DNA from: MKRK01 sp001896915
GTDB lineage: Bacteria > Bacillota > Clostridia > Oscillospirales > Acutalibacteraceae
Assembly (NCBI GenBank): GCA_937973935.1
Contig: CALJJF010000288.1
Span: 1 to 10,320 of the forward strand
Direction of reading: 5' to 3'
DNA length: 10,320 nucleotides
Shown here: positions 1 through 7,304 of the stretch, one piece after another
How the letters are laid out: each line of letters opens with the position of its first letter
Numbering within the stretch: position 1 is the first letter of the stretch
Program-made: the position numbers and the translations under genes
Notes under the pieces: generated by a model
What the model was told of the DNA's origin: nothing
The model's database searches: none
Seen by the model: only the letters and a program-made list of their open reading frames with translations

Positions 1-3000
1 TCCATTGACAGCTACGATGGAAGCACGACTAATGAAACAACCAATACAAATGGCGTGGCGGTGGACAGTAGCCTGACACTGTCGATGGGCGACAACCTCA
101 GTGTAGCTCATGCATACATAACCAATGGCTTTGTATCGGGTAAAGATACGCTTTCGTTCACAAACACAGAAAAAATCATAGGCTCCTACGACAAAGCAAA
201 AGGTGTCCTGACATTAACGGGCACAGACACGTCAGCCAACTATCAGACAGCATTACGGAGCGTTAAGTTTACCTCCACCTCCTTAAGCACAGAGGAAAGA
301 ACCATTATATTCACACTGGGCAGCGCTCTGTACAATCCCGATAACGGGCATTTCTATGAATATATTAATAATAGCAATGACATTACTTGGACAGACGCAA
401 AGGCAGCGGCAGCAGCAAAAAGTTTCTATGGTTCGCAGGGATATCTTGTAACCATTACAAACTCAGCCGAAAACGACTTTTTGCGAGACAAGCTTGGTGC
501 AAATGCCTGGATCGGCGCTTCGGACAGTGCCACGGAGAGTACGTGGAAATGGGATGTCGGTGCTCCGGCTGCTGAAGCGGGACAGACTTTCTATACGGGA
601 ATATCTCCAAGCGGCACAACAGTAAATGGTTGTTATTCCAACTGGAACAGCGGCGAACCAAACAACTCCGGAGATGAAGACTATGCCATGATGTACAGCA
701 CTGAAGGCAGAAACGGTAAATGGAATGACTACCCCAATGACGGAGACGGTGTTACCGGCTACGTTGTAGAGTATAATTCCGCCAACGGTGCGGCAGACCT
801 AAAAACGGTACATACCGTCATACCTAACAACATTCCCGTTTTTACAAATAACACGACTGCCTTGATAGTTGATGCTAATTCGCAAGACAACGACATTCGT
901 GCATTGCTTCATGTAAGCGACAGCGATTCAGGACAAACGCTTACATGGACGCAAAAAACTGCTCCAAGTCACGGCACACTCAGCTTTACAAATTCCTCAA
1001 CAGGTTCCGGCAGTGCGGATATTGAGCCGGGCGGTTCTATCTCATATACGCCCGCAAACAATTATACGGGACCCGACAGCTTCACGGTTCAGGTCAGCGA
1101 CGGCACCGCAGTTGCGATGCGCACCATTACGGTAACAGTCATTGACCGGATTGCACCTACCGGAACGATTACACAGGGGACCAACAATTGGAACAGCTTC
1201 TTAAACACCGTCACCTTCGGTTTGTTCTTTACGCAAACCGCTAACATTACCATCACCGCAGCGGACGATGGCGGCAGCGGCGTTAAGAGCATCCAGTATT
1301 ACAAGTCCCCCACCGCACTTACCGAACCACAGGTACAAGAACTGACAGACTGGCGCAACTATACCTCCGCTTTGTCCTTGACTCCTACCGATGCGGAAAA
1401 ATTCATCATCTACGCAAAAATCACCGACAATGCGGGGAATGTGACTGTAATCAGCTCTAATGGAATGCAGTTTGACTTACAAGCTCCCTCTATTTCCACC
1501 AATTACACAAAAGATGCAACGTCAATGGAAGTCACTGTCACAGACAGCGGTTCGGGCGTTGGCACGGTCACTTACACGGTAAACGGCGGTAGCACTAAGA
1601 CTGTTGCACTATCGGGTGGAAAATTCACAATTTCTTCCCTTGCTGACGGAAAATATGATGTTGTTATCACAGCAAAAGATACTGTTGAAAACACCGGCAG
1701 TTTGACCGTGCATGTAGTGTCACTACATACGGTAGTCTTCAAGCTGTTCAGCGGTGACACCGATTCGGCTTTAAAAACCGAGACAGTGGAATATGGGAAT
1801 GCTGCAACGGCGCCGTCCGATCCCTCACGTACCGGATTTACCTTCAAGGGCTGGGACAAGGCATACAGCAATATCACGACAGATACCACGGTCAACGCAA
1901 CATGGAATATCAGCGGCATCACAGTTACGCCGTATACGGCAACCTATGACAGCTTTGCACATAACGCAGTCACCGTGACCGGAACCCTTTCCGGCGATGT
2001 GATTACTTACAGCACAAATGGTACCGATTTTGCCTCTGCTCTCCCACAGTATACTAACGCTGGCAACTATCCCATTTATGTTAAAGTCGAAAGAACAGGC
2101 TATACCGCATGGGAAAGCGGACTTACAACTGCTGTAATAAACCGCACTGCGGGCAGCGTAAACATAATTTCCGATCCTGGCAAAGTCTACGACGGCACAG
2201 CCGTTTCCAATCCTGCGTTCAGTCAAAACAGCACCGGAGCAGTTACATTTACCTATTATAAAGATAATGCGGGCGTAATCAGCACCCAGCTTTCCGTTGC
2301 GCCTTCAGCGGCAGGAATCTATTGGGTCAAAACTACATTGACACAGGATACGAATTACACCGCATCTGAAGCTATACGCAAATTTACAATCAGCCGTGCT
2401 CCAATAGCCGGTTCCGTGTCCATTCCGGCTTCCGTCCTGACAGGAGACACCGTGTCAGCCAATGTTTCGGGCGTTCTGCCCGTGGGTACAACTTATACCT
2501 ACCAGTGGAAGCTGAACGGAGTTGACATCAGCGGGGCAACGTCCTCCGGCTATCTTGTCAAGCCTGCCGACTACGGCAAAAAGCTGACTGTCACACTGAC
2601 GGCAACCGACAACTACACCGGCAGCATCACAAGCGCCGCCGCAGGCATTGGAGAAACTGTCAAACCCACGGGAACAATTACACAGGGAAGTAACAGCTGG
2701 AACAGCTTCTTGAATACCATCAGCTTCGGTTTGTTCTTTAAGCAAACCGCTAACATCACCATCACCGGAGCGGACGAGGGCGGCAGTGGAGTTAAGAGTA
2801 TACAGTATTACAAATCTGCCTCCGCGCTCACCGAACCGCAGGTACAAGCCCTGACAGACTGGAGCAACTATACCTCCGCTTTGTCCTTGACTCCTACCGA
2901 TGCGGAAAAATTCATCATCTACGCAAAAATCACCGACAATGCGGGGAATGTGACTGTAATCAGCTCTAATGGAATGCAGTTTGACTTACAAGCTCCCTCT

Positions 3001-4518
3001 ATTTCCACCAATTACACAAAAGATGCAACGTCAATGGAAGTCACTGTCACAGACAGCGGTTCGGGCGTTGGCACGGTCACTTACACGGTAAACGGCGGTA
3101 GCACTAAGACTGTTGCACTATCGGGTGGAAAATTCACAATTTCTTCCCTTGCTGACGGAAAATATGATGTTGTTATCACAGCAAAAGATACTGTTGAAAA
3201 CACCGGCAGTTTGACCGTGCATGTAGTGTCACTACATACGGTAGTCTTCAAGCTGTTCAGCGGTGACACCGGTTCAGCTTTAAAAACCGAGACGGTGGAA
3301 TATGGAAACGCTGCAACGGCGCCATCTGATCCCTCACGTACCGGATTCACCTTCAGAGGCTGGGACAATACTTTTGATAGCATCACAGCCGATACCACCG
3401 TCAACGCGACATGGGATATCAGTGGTATCACTGTCACCCCATACGCAGCATCATTTGACGGGCTTGCTCATGATGCGGTATCAATTGCAGGGACCTTACC
3501 CGGCGATGTTATTACTTATAGCACAAACGGTACCGACTTCATATCCACACTACCACAATACACAAACGCCAGTAGTTATCCCGTTTATGTCAAGGTAGCC
3601 AGAACCGGCTATACCACATGGGAAAGCGGTTTGACAACCGCTGTTATAAATCAAAAGAAAATTACCAATGATATGATTACCGCTATCCCTTCAGTTCAAG
3701 TTACAAGTCAGCCATTCTTTCCTCTTCCGCAAGTCCAATTCGGCTCCATCACCCTTGTCAAGGATACAGATTATACCGTTACTTATTCTGACAATACAGA
3801 TATCGGACTTGCAACTGTAACAATAACCGGAACCGGCAACTACTCAGATACAGCTACCAAACAGTTCGCAATTTACGCAAAGAATACCGGTATTACCATT
3901 GGCAACAATCAAACGCCGCAGGCGATAGTCAAAGGTCTGGATAAGCTATATGAAGATGAAACCGTCTATACCGAGGAGGATCGTCAGATTGAGCAGAATG
4001 GCGGCTCGGTAAGAATTGAGCTGTCTGTTCAGGCAAAAACCAATTTTAAAGAAGACACGGAAAAAATTGAATCATTAGCACCTGATAAAATCATCGGATT
4101 ATATCTTGACCTGTCCATTTACAAGACAGTAACCTTAGTAGGCGAAGAAAACGGAAATACAACTAAAATCAGCCACCTTAACGACCTACTGACTATTATT
4201 ATCCCTGTTCCCGAAAACATTAAGGGTCAAAAAGGAATTGCTTTATACCGTGTGCATGATGGTAAAGCTGTTATTATTCCCATCGGTAAAGAAAATGCAG
4301 TGGATGGAGAGTATTGTACGATAGATGGTGATAATATCACCTTGTATGTCCGCAACTTTTCAACTTATGCCATTGGTTATAATAAAGCGAAAGATGGTTC
4401 GGGAAACAGTACAAGCCCAGATACCGGGGATCATACCAACGCCATTCCATTCATAGTTCTTGTTATAAACTCTTTGGTTATGATTGTTGTGTTAAGACGA
4501 AAAAATAGAATGAATTAG
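1..4518 (+). CDS. Large sortase-anchored surface protein with C-type lectin and Ig-like repeats (5' end outside window)
   Basis: The frame is open from base 1; a GTG at 55 is only an internal codon, so the gene starts upstream. Residues here are numbered from that GTG. About 5-85: a beta-sandwich repeat of the type found in giant adhesins. About 99-241: a C-type lectin-like domain with EPN at 201-203 and WND at 223-225, the calcium/sugar-binding motifs of the mannose-type family, and only one cysteine. About 258-364: a cadherin-like or bacterial Ig domain. 368-696 and 871-1199: two copies of a unit made of an Ig-like part, an InlB/Listeria-Bacteroides-type repeat (around 556-618 in copy 1) and an MBG-like part. 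698-867: a KVYDGT domain and another Ig-like domain. About 1201-1280: a further MBG-like domain. The end is SPDTG (1454-1458), a hydrophobic segment, then RRKNR, a cell-wall sorting signal. Likely a cell-wall adhesin; the ligand is unknown. Confidence 0.9.
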   Translation, partial: SIDSYDGSTTNETTNTNGVAVDSSLTLSMGDNLSVAHAYITNGFVSGKDTLSFTNTEKIIGSYDKAKGVLTLTGTDTSANYQTALRSVKFTSTSLSTEERTIIFTLGSALYNPDNGHFYEYINNSNDITWTDAKAAAAAKSFYGSQGYLVTITNSAENDFLRDKLGANAWIGASDSATESTWKWDVGAPAAEAGQTFYTGISPSGTTVNGCYSNWNSGEPNNSGDEDYAMMYSTEGRNGKWNDYPNDGDGVTGYVVEYNSANGAADLKTVHTVIPNNIPVFTNNTTALIVDANSQDNDIRALLHVSDSDSGQTLTWTQKTAPSHGTLSFTNSSTGSGSADIEPGGSISYTPANNYTGPDSFTVQVSDGTAVAMRTITVTVIDRIAPTGTITQGTNNWNSFLNTVTFGLFFTQTANITITAADDGGSGVKSIQYYKSPTALTEPQVQELTDWRNYTSALSLTPTDAEKFIIYAKITDNAGNVTVISSNGMQFDLQAPSISTNYTKDATSMEVTVTDSGSGVGTVTYTVNGGSTKTVALSGGKFTISSLADGKYDVVITAKDTVENTGSLTVHVVSLHTVVFKLFSGDTDSALKTETVEYGNAATAPSDPSRTGFTFKGWDKAYSNITTDTTVNATWNISGITVTPYTATYDSFAHNAVTVTGTLSGDVITYSTNGTDFASALPQYTNAGNYPIYVKVERTGYTAWESGLTTAVINRTAGSVNIISDPGKVYDGTAVSNPAFSQNSTGAVTFTYYKDNAGVISTQLSVAPSAAGIYWVKTTLTQDTNYTASEAIRKFTISRAPIAGSVSIPASVLTGDTVSANVSGVLPVGTTYTYQWKLNGVDISGATSSGYLVKPADYGKKLTVTLTATDNYTGSITSAAAGIGETVKPTGTITQGSNSWNSFLNTISFGLFFKQTANITITGADEGGSGVKSIQYYKSASALTEPQVQALTDWSNYTSALSLTPTDAEKFIIYAKITDNAGNVTVISSNGMQFDLQAPSISTNYTKDATSMEVTVTDSGSGVGTVTYTVNGGSTKTVALSGGKFTISSLADGKYDVVITAKDTVENTGSLTVHVVSLHTVVFKLFSGDTGSALKTETVEYGNAATAPSDPSRTGFTFRGWDNTFDSITADTTVNATWDISGITVTPYAASFDGLAHDAVSIAGTLPGDVITYSTNGTDFISTLPQYTNASSYPVYVKVARTGYTTWESGLTTAVINQKKITNDMITAIPSVQVTSQPFFPLPQVQFGSITLVKDTDYTVTYSDNTDIGLATVTITGTGNYSDTATKQFAIYAKNTGITIGNNQTPQAIVKGLDKLYEDETVYTEEDRQIEQNGGSVRIELSVQAKTNFKEDTEKIESLAPDKIIGLYLDLSIYKTVTLVGEENGNTTKISHLNDLLTIIIPVPENIKGQKGIALYRVHDGKAVIIPIGKENAVDGEYCTIDGDNITLYVRNFSTYAIGYNKAKDGSGNSTSPDTGDHTNAIPFIVLVINSLVMIVVLRRKNRMN
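1156..2142 (+). repeat. Intragenic repeat unit, copy 1 (987 bp)
   Basis: This stretch pairs with 2665-3651 at a constant offset of 1509 bases (503 codons), with no insertion or deletion along its length. It encodes an Ig-like, InlB-type and MBG-like domain run. The outer parts differ between copies (I count about 30 differences in the first 199 bases), but 1355-1762 is identical to 2864-3271 over 408 bases. Confidence 0.95.
2665..3651 (+). repeat. Intragenic repeat unit, copy 2 (987 bp)
   Basis: Second copy of the unit at 1156-2142. The two copies are separated by about 520 bases encoding a KVYDGT domain and an Ig-like domain, so the array is interspersed rather than strictly tandem. The core 2864-3271 matches copy 1 base for base, including synonymous positions. 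Confidence 0.95.
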
Positions 4519-4590
4519 TGTTTGCTCACAATGAAAAAATTTAACGGAAATGTTGTTATCGGAGAAAGCAGTTCCCGTTAATATCTGGTA

Positions 4591-4629
4591 AAAAATGTGC
4601 TCAGGAACATAAAACCTGAGCGCATTTTT
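4591..4629 (+). terminator. Rho-independent terminator after the surface protein gene
   Basis: AAAAATGTGCTCAGG (4591-4605) pairs with CCTGAGCGCATTTTT (4615-4629) around a 9-base loop, with a single T-G wobble. The GC core is GCTCAGG/CCTGAGC. The A-run and T-run on opposite flanks mean it could stop transcripts from either side. Confidence 0.85.
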
Positions 4630-4676
4630 GTCAAAAACTCAATATATACATATTTAAATGCAATCAACAGCAATGT

Positions 4677-5024
4677 GTTGATGAAGGCAAAATCGCTCTC
4701 ACACCAGCTGTAGAGCTCTCATATCTGACCGTCTTGGAGCAGCGCGACTTGCTGGATACGATGGAAAGCAAGGACTGCACCCCTTCGCTCTCGCAGGCGT
4801 AGCAACTGAAACGGCTTAGCCAAGTCGAGGGGCTGAATATCGATAAAATCTTCACTGTTCTAAAAGAGTCAAAGCCTAACCAAAAGGAAAAGCTGAAAAT
4901 TCCGATGGAGCGTATCCGCAGTTTCTTTCCAAAAGAATATACAGCGTCACAGATTGAACAAGCAATTGTAAAAATGTGCGAGCAACAATACCGCAATAAA
5001 ATGCACGAACGCAATGAGAGATAG
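4677..5024 (+). pseudogene. Decayed C-terminal fragment of a ParB-like partition protein
   Basis: Reading codons from 4677 gives VDEGKIALTPAVELSYLTV, then a run through TMESKDCTPSLSQA, a TAG stop at 4800-4802, and the same frame continuing as QLKRLSQVEGLNIDKIF to a final TAG at 5022-5024. The LTPAVELSYL, TPSLSQA and RSFFPKEYT motifs are what I recall from the C-terminal half of ParB/RepB-type proteins carried by clostridial integrative elements. The DNA-binding and nuclease-like N-terminal part is missing: upstream of about 4677 the sequence becomes AT-rich and non-coding. It has no start codon with a ribosome site, so it is a relic. It lies directly upstream of the recombinase pair, and the AGGAGG of the next gene overlaps its last codons. 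The family call rests on remembered motifs, not on an alignment. Confidence 0.72.
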
Positions 5025-5028
5025 GAGG
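5023..5028 (+). promoter_or_regulatory. Shine-Dalgarno AGGAGG of the 83-residue ORF
   Basis: A perfect AGGAGG sits 8 bases before the ATG at 5037 and overlaps the final TAG of the ParB relic. This suggests the small ORF was once translationally coupled to an intact parB-like gene. Confidence 0.85.
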
Positions 5029-5036
5029 TTATTGTT

Positions 5037-5288
5037 ATGACAAAAAAAGAAAATCATGAAGATAAATTTCTATGCGGACTGGCTCAGGGGGAGCATGAAT
5101 ATATCGTAAACGGCGTGAAATATGTGGTTGCATCTCGGTTTGAACCACTTACTAATAAAGTCTCTCCAATTATTAATGACCGTTTTGCAAAAGTAATCAC
5201 CAACGATTTTACACCTTTGACAAAACTGCCTCAAGACGATAAAATGGCATCGGAATATGTATGTTCGGCTGCCGGAGAGGAGGACTAA
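5037..5288 (+). CDS. Small hypothetical protein upstream of the serine recombinase
   Basis: An 83-residue soluble protein with no signal peptide or membrane segment. Visible features are a GEHEYIVNGVKYVVASRFEP stretch, a likely beta-hairpin, and an acidic C-terminus ending YVCSAAGEED. I do not recognise a characterised family. I have an impression that similar small ORFs often precede large serine recombinases in clostridial integrative elements. The start is fixed by AGGAGG 8 bases upstream. Its TAA (5286-5288) is directly followed by the ATG of the recombinase with no gap, and the AGGAGG at 5278-5283 inside its last codons serves the recombinase. The pair is therefore almost certainly one operon with coupled translation. 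A role as an accessory or directionality factor is possible but is only inferred from position. Confidence 0.8.
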   Translation: MTKKENHEDKFLCGLAQGEHEYIVNGVKYVVASRFEPLTNKVSPIINDRFAKVITNDFTPLTKLPQDDKMASEYVCSAAGEED

Positions 5289-6995
5289 ATGCAGTCGAAA
5301 AAGAAAAATGAAAATATAGGGATAACAGCACTTTACTGTCGGTTGTCCCGTGACGACGGCGCGGAGGGCGACAGCAACAGCGTTTCCAATCAGAAGCGGT
5401 TGCTTCAGAAATACGCCAAGGAAAACGGATTCAGTAATACTCGGTACTATGTGGATGACGGATATACCGGAACAAATTTTAATCGTCCTGGATTTCAGAA
5501 GTTGTTAGAAGATATTGATTTGGGTTATGTATCTGCCGTAATTGTCAAGGATATGTCACGGCTTGGCAGGGATTATTTACAGGTCGGTTATTACACCGAC
5601 ACTTATTTTCCTGACCACAATATTCGATTCATTGCAGTTAATGATTGTGTGGATAGTGCGGACGGTGAGAACGAGCTTGCTCCGTTTCGGAATGTGATGA
5701 ACGAGATGTATGCCCGCGATATCAGTCGGAAGGTACGATCTTCACATCGGCTTCGGGGGAATGCCGGAGAACCTTTATCCCAACCACCGTATGGGTATAT
5801 GAAGTCGCCGGATAACCCTAAGAAGTGGGTTGTCGATCCGGAAGCTGCGCAAGTTGTTAAAGATGTTTTTCGCATGTGTATGGAGGGCAAAGGAAATGAA
5901 ACCATCGCACGGATATTGCAGGAAAGTAAAGTGCTTGTTCCAATGGCGTACTGGCAATCAAAGGGCTTAAACCGTGGCGGCAAGAAAACACAATCCAATC
6001 CGTATAAGTGGGTAAAGTCATCTATAGCAAAGATGCTGATTCAACAGGAATATTGCGGTGATGTAATCAATTTCAAGACTTACTCCAAATCCTTTAAGAA
6101 CAAAACCCGTCTTGAAAACGCAAAAGATAACTGGGTCATTTTCAAGGATGTGCATGAACCGATTATTGACAGGGAAACTTTCCTGCAAGTGCAAAAACTG
6201 ATATCCAAGACCAAACGCAGAGCACCCAAACCGGAGAACGGCGAAAAAAATATGTTCTGTGACATTCTATACTGTGCCGATTGCGGCAATAAGCTGTGGT
6301 TCAATGTCAATCATCCCAACACTGCGATCCAGTATTTCAATTGTTCCAATTATAAAGGAAACCGCGGCACCTGCAACTCAACCCATTATATCCGAGCCGA
6401 TTCCGTTGAGCAGGTGGTTCTTATAGAACTGCGGCGATTGGCACAGTTTCTTGAAAATGACGAGGATGCTTTTGCCGAAATACTGGAACAGAAAACCAAC
6501 AAGGATATTCTGACAGAACAAAAGCAAACAGAATCTGCTTTGCAAAAGGCAATCGCCCGCAATGACGAGGTTGCAAGACTTTACGAACGGTTTTATGAGG
6601 ACAATGTCAGTGGCAAGGTTACAGACGAATGGTTCATGCAGCTTTCCCACAAGTACGAAGTGGAGCGTATGGAGCTGAAAGAAAAAATCATTGCCTTGCG
6701 TGAAAAACTCGTCAGCATCGGGGCAATGAAAAGCAATAAAAATCATTTTATCGGTGCTGTGCGAAAGTTTATGGAAATGCAGACACTAACGGCACCGCTG
6801 CTACGGGAACTGATTGATCACATTGATGTACATCAGATCGAGGGCACCGGCAAAAACCGCACCCAACGAATTGTGATTCACTACCGCTTTATCGGCATAG
6901 TAGAGGTTCCTGCCGTTCCAAGAAAAGAACACATCAAGCTTAATACCCGTCAAGGCGTTGCGGTGGAGTATATCCCAAGCATCGCAACCGCATAA
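5289..6995 (+). CDS. Large serine recombinase (TnpX/TndX type)
   Basis: A 568-residue site-specific recombinase predicted to excise and integrate a mobile element by serine-linked double-strand exchange. The N-terminal resolvase domain (about 12-160) has YCRLSRDD with the presumed nucleophile Ser20 and Arg18, a DDGYTGTNF strand, and SRLGRD with Arg91 and Arg94 at the active-site arginine positions. A recombinase DNA-binding domain follows (about 165-300). A zinc ribbon uses Cys329, Cys332, Cys352 and Cys362. A charged coiled-coil-like helix covers about 398-475, and about 480-545 resembles the C-terminal DUF4368 region typical of TnpX-like enzymes. All expected domains are present, so the gene looks intact. 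AGGAGG at 5278-5283 supports the ATG. It closes a three-gene end module with the ParB relic and the small ORF. The matching att sites are not identifiable here. Confidence 0.93.
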   Translation: MQSKKKNENIGITALYCRLSRDDGAEGDSNSVSNQKRLLQKYAKENGFSNTRYYVDDGYTGTNFNRPGFQKLLEDIDLGYVSAVIVKDMSRLGRDYLQVGYYTDTYFPDHNIRFIAVNDCVDSADGENELAPFRNVMNEMYARDISRKVRSSHRLRGNAGEPLSQPPYGYMKSPDNPKKWVVDPEAAQVVKDVFRMCMEGKGNETIARILQESKVLVPMAYWQSKGLNRGGKKTQSNPYKWVKSSIAKMLIQQEYCGDVINFKTYSKSFKNKTRLENAKDNWVIFKDVHEPIIDRETFLQVQKLISKTKRRAPKPENGEKNMFCDILYCADCGNKLWFNVNHPNTAIQYFNCSNYKGNRGTCNSTHYIRADSVEQVVLIELRRLAQFLENDEDAFAEILEQKTNKDILTEQKQTESALQKAIARNDEVARLYERFYEDNVSGKVTDEWFMQLSHKYEVERMELKEKIIALREKLVSIGAMKSNKNHFIGAVRKFMEMQTLTAPLLRELIDHIDVHQIEGTGKNRTQRIVIHYRFIGIVEVPAVPRKEHIKLNTRQGVAVEYIPSIATA

Positions 6996-7002
6996 AGCAA
7001 AA

Positions 7003-7024
7003 GAGCAGGTTTCAAAACCTGCTC
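7003..7024. terminator. Hairpin just after the recombinase gene
   Basis: GAGCAGGTT and AACCTGCTC form a 9-bp perfect stem with a TCAA loop, 7 bases after the recombinase stop. On the plus strand no T-run follows. On the minus strand the stem is followed by TTTTGCTTT, so it fits better as a back-up terminator for leftward transcription from the tRNA. It may instead protect the recombinase mRNA 3' end or mark the element end. Confidence 0.5.
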
Positions 7025-7049
7025 CTACAAATGAATAATATTGATTTTA

Positions 7050-7097
7050 GGCAAAAAGAAATCGAGTGTTCATTCACTTGCGTTATGAACACTCGAT
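7050..7097 (-). terminator. Terminator of the tRNA-Pro transcript
   Basis: Read on the minus strand, ATCGAGTGTTCAT (7097-7085) pairs with ATGAACACTCGAT (7073-7061) in a 13-bp perfect stem with an 11-base loop. The T-rich run TTTCTTTTT follows. The stem starts one base after the encoded CCA of the tRNA. Confidence 0.88.
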
Positions 7098-7098
7098 A

Positions 7099-7174
7099 TG
7101 GTCCGAGTGGCGAGACTTGAACTCACGGCCTCTTGACCCCCAGTCAAGCGCGCTACCAACTGCGCCACACCCGG
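7099..7174 (-). tRNA. tRNA-Pro (anticodon GGG), CCA encoded
   Basis: The minus strand folds as a complete 76-base tRNA. The 7-bp acceptor stem is CCGGGTG/CACTCGG with one G-T pair. The D arm is GCGC/GCGC. The anticodon stem is CTTGA/TCAAG with loop CTGGGGG, giving GGG, which reads proline CCC/CCU codons. The T arm is GTGAG/CTCGC with loop TTCAAGT. Discriminator A is followed by encoded CCA. All stems pair, so it looks functional. Its 3' end faces the recombinase gene, the orientation in which tRNA 3' ends often act as integration sites, although no repeated att copy is visible. Confidence 0.95.
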
Positions 7175-7191
7175 TTAACAGTGCGAACAAT

Positions 7192-7220
7192 ATTTTAACA
7201 CAGCTGTGGATAAAAATCAA
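7192..7220 (-). promoter_or_regulatory. Sigma-A promoter of tRNA-Pro
   Basis: On the minus strand TTGATT (7220-7215), a 17-base spacer and TAAAAT (7197-7192) match the -35/-10 pattern. The start would fall near 7185, about 11 bases before the mature tRNA 5' end at 7174. Confidence 0.7.
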
Positions 7221-7245
7221 GTAGAAATTGTTACAAAATGTTCAC

Positions 7246-7274
7246 TTGCAAATTTGGCAGATTTCAGTTAAAAT
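7246..7274 (+). promoter_or_regulatory. Sigma-A promoter of the lipoprotein gene
   Basis: TTGCAA (7246-7251), a 17-base spacer and TAAAAT (7269-7274) form a fair promoter, divergent from that of the tRNA. Transcription would start near 7281, which leaves almost no leader before the ATG at 7287 but about 24 bases before the TTG at 7305. Confidence 0.6.
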
Positions 7275-7292
7275 TAACCTATATGAATGTAC

Positions 7293-7299
7293 GGAGTGG
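7293..7299 (+). promoter_or_regulatory. Ribosome site GGAGTGG that decides a TTG start
   Basis: GGAGTGG lies 5 bases before TTG at 7305. The in-frame ATG at 7287 has only AT-rich sequence in front of it. This is the reason for choosing the TTG as the start of the lipoprotein gene. Confidence 0.65.
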
Positions 7300-7304
7300 A
7301 AACA

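Noticed and set aside
1572..1922. Minus-strand ORFs at 1572-1922 and 3081-3437 with nearly the same sequence
   Set aside because: They arise because the repeat units of the surface gene are duplicated; the opposite-strand frame is copied along. There is no ribosome site or independent evidence for coding.
1156..3651. CRISPR or transposon origin for the long repeats
   Set aside because: Both copies are in frame with a constant codon offset, encode the same domains, and lack spacers, terminal inverted repeats or a transposase, so they are protein-domain duplications.
4531..4581. A 16-codon ORF, MKKFNGNVVIGESSSR, between the surface gene and its terminator
   Set aside because: It has no Shine-Dalgarno and no recognisable family, and an ORF this short is expected by chance in this sequence.
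4664..5014. A 116-residue ORF on the minus strand
   Set aside because: It is the shadow of the ParB relic: the plus-strand frame has recognisable partition-protein motifs, and the minus-strand frame has no ribosome site or domain.
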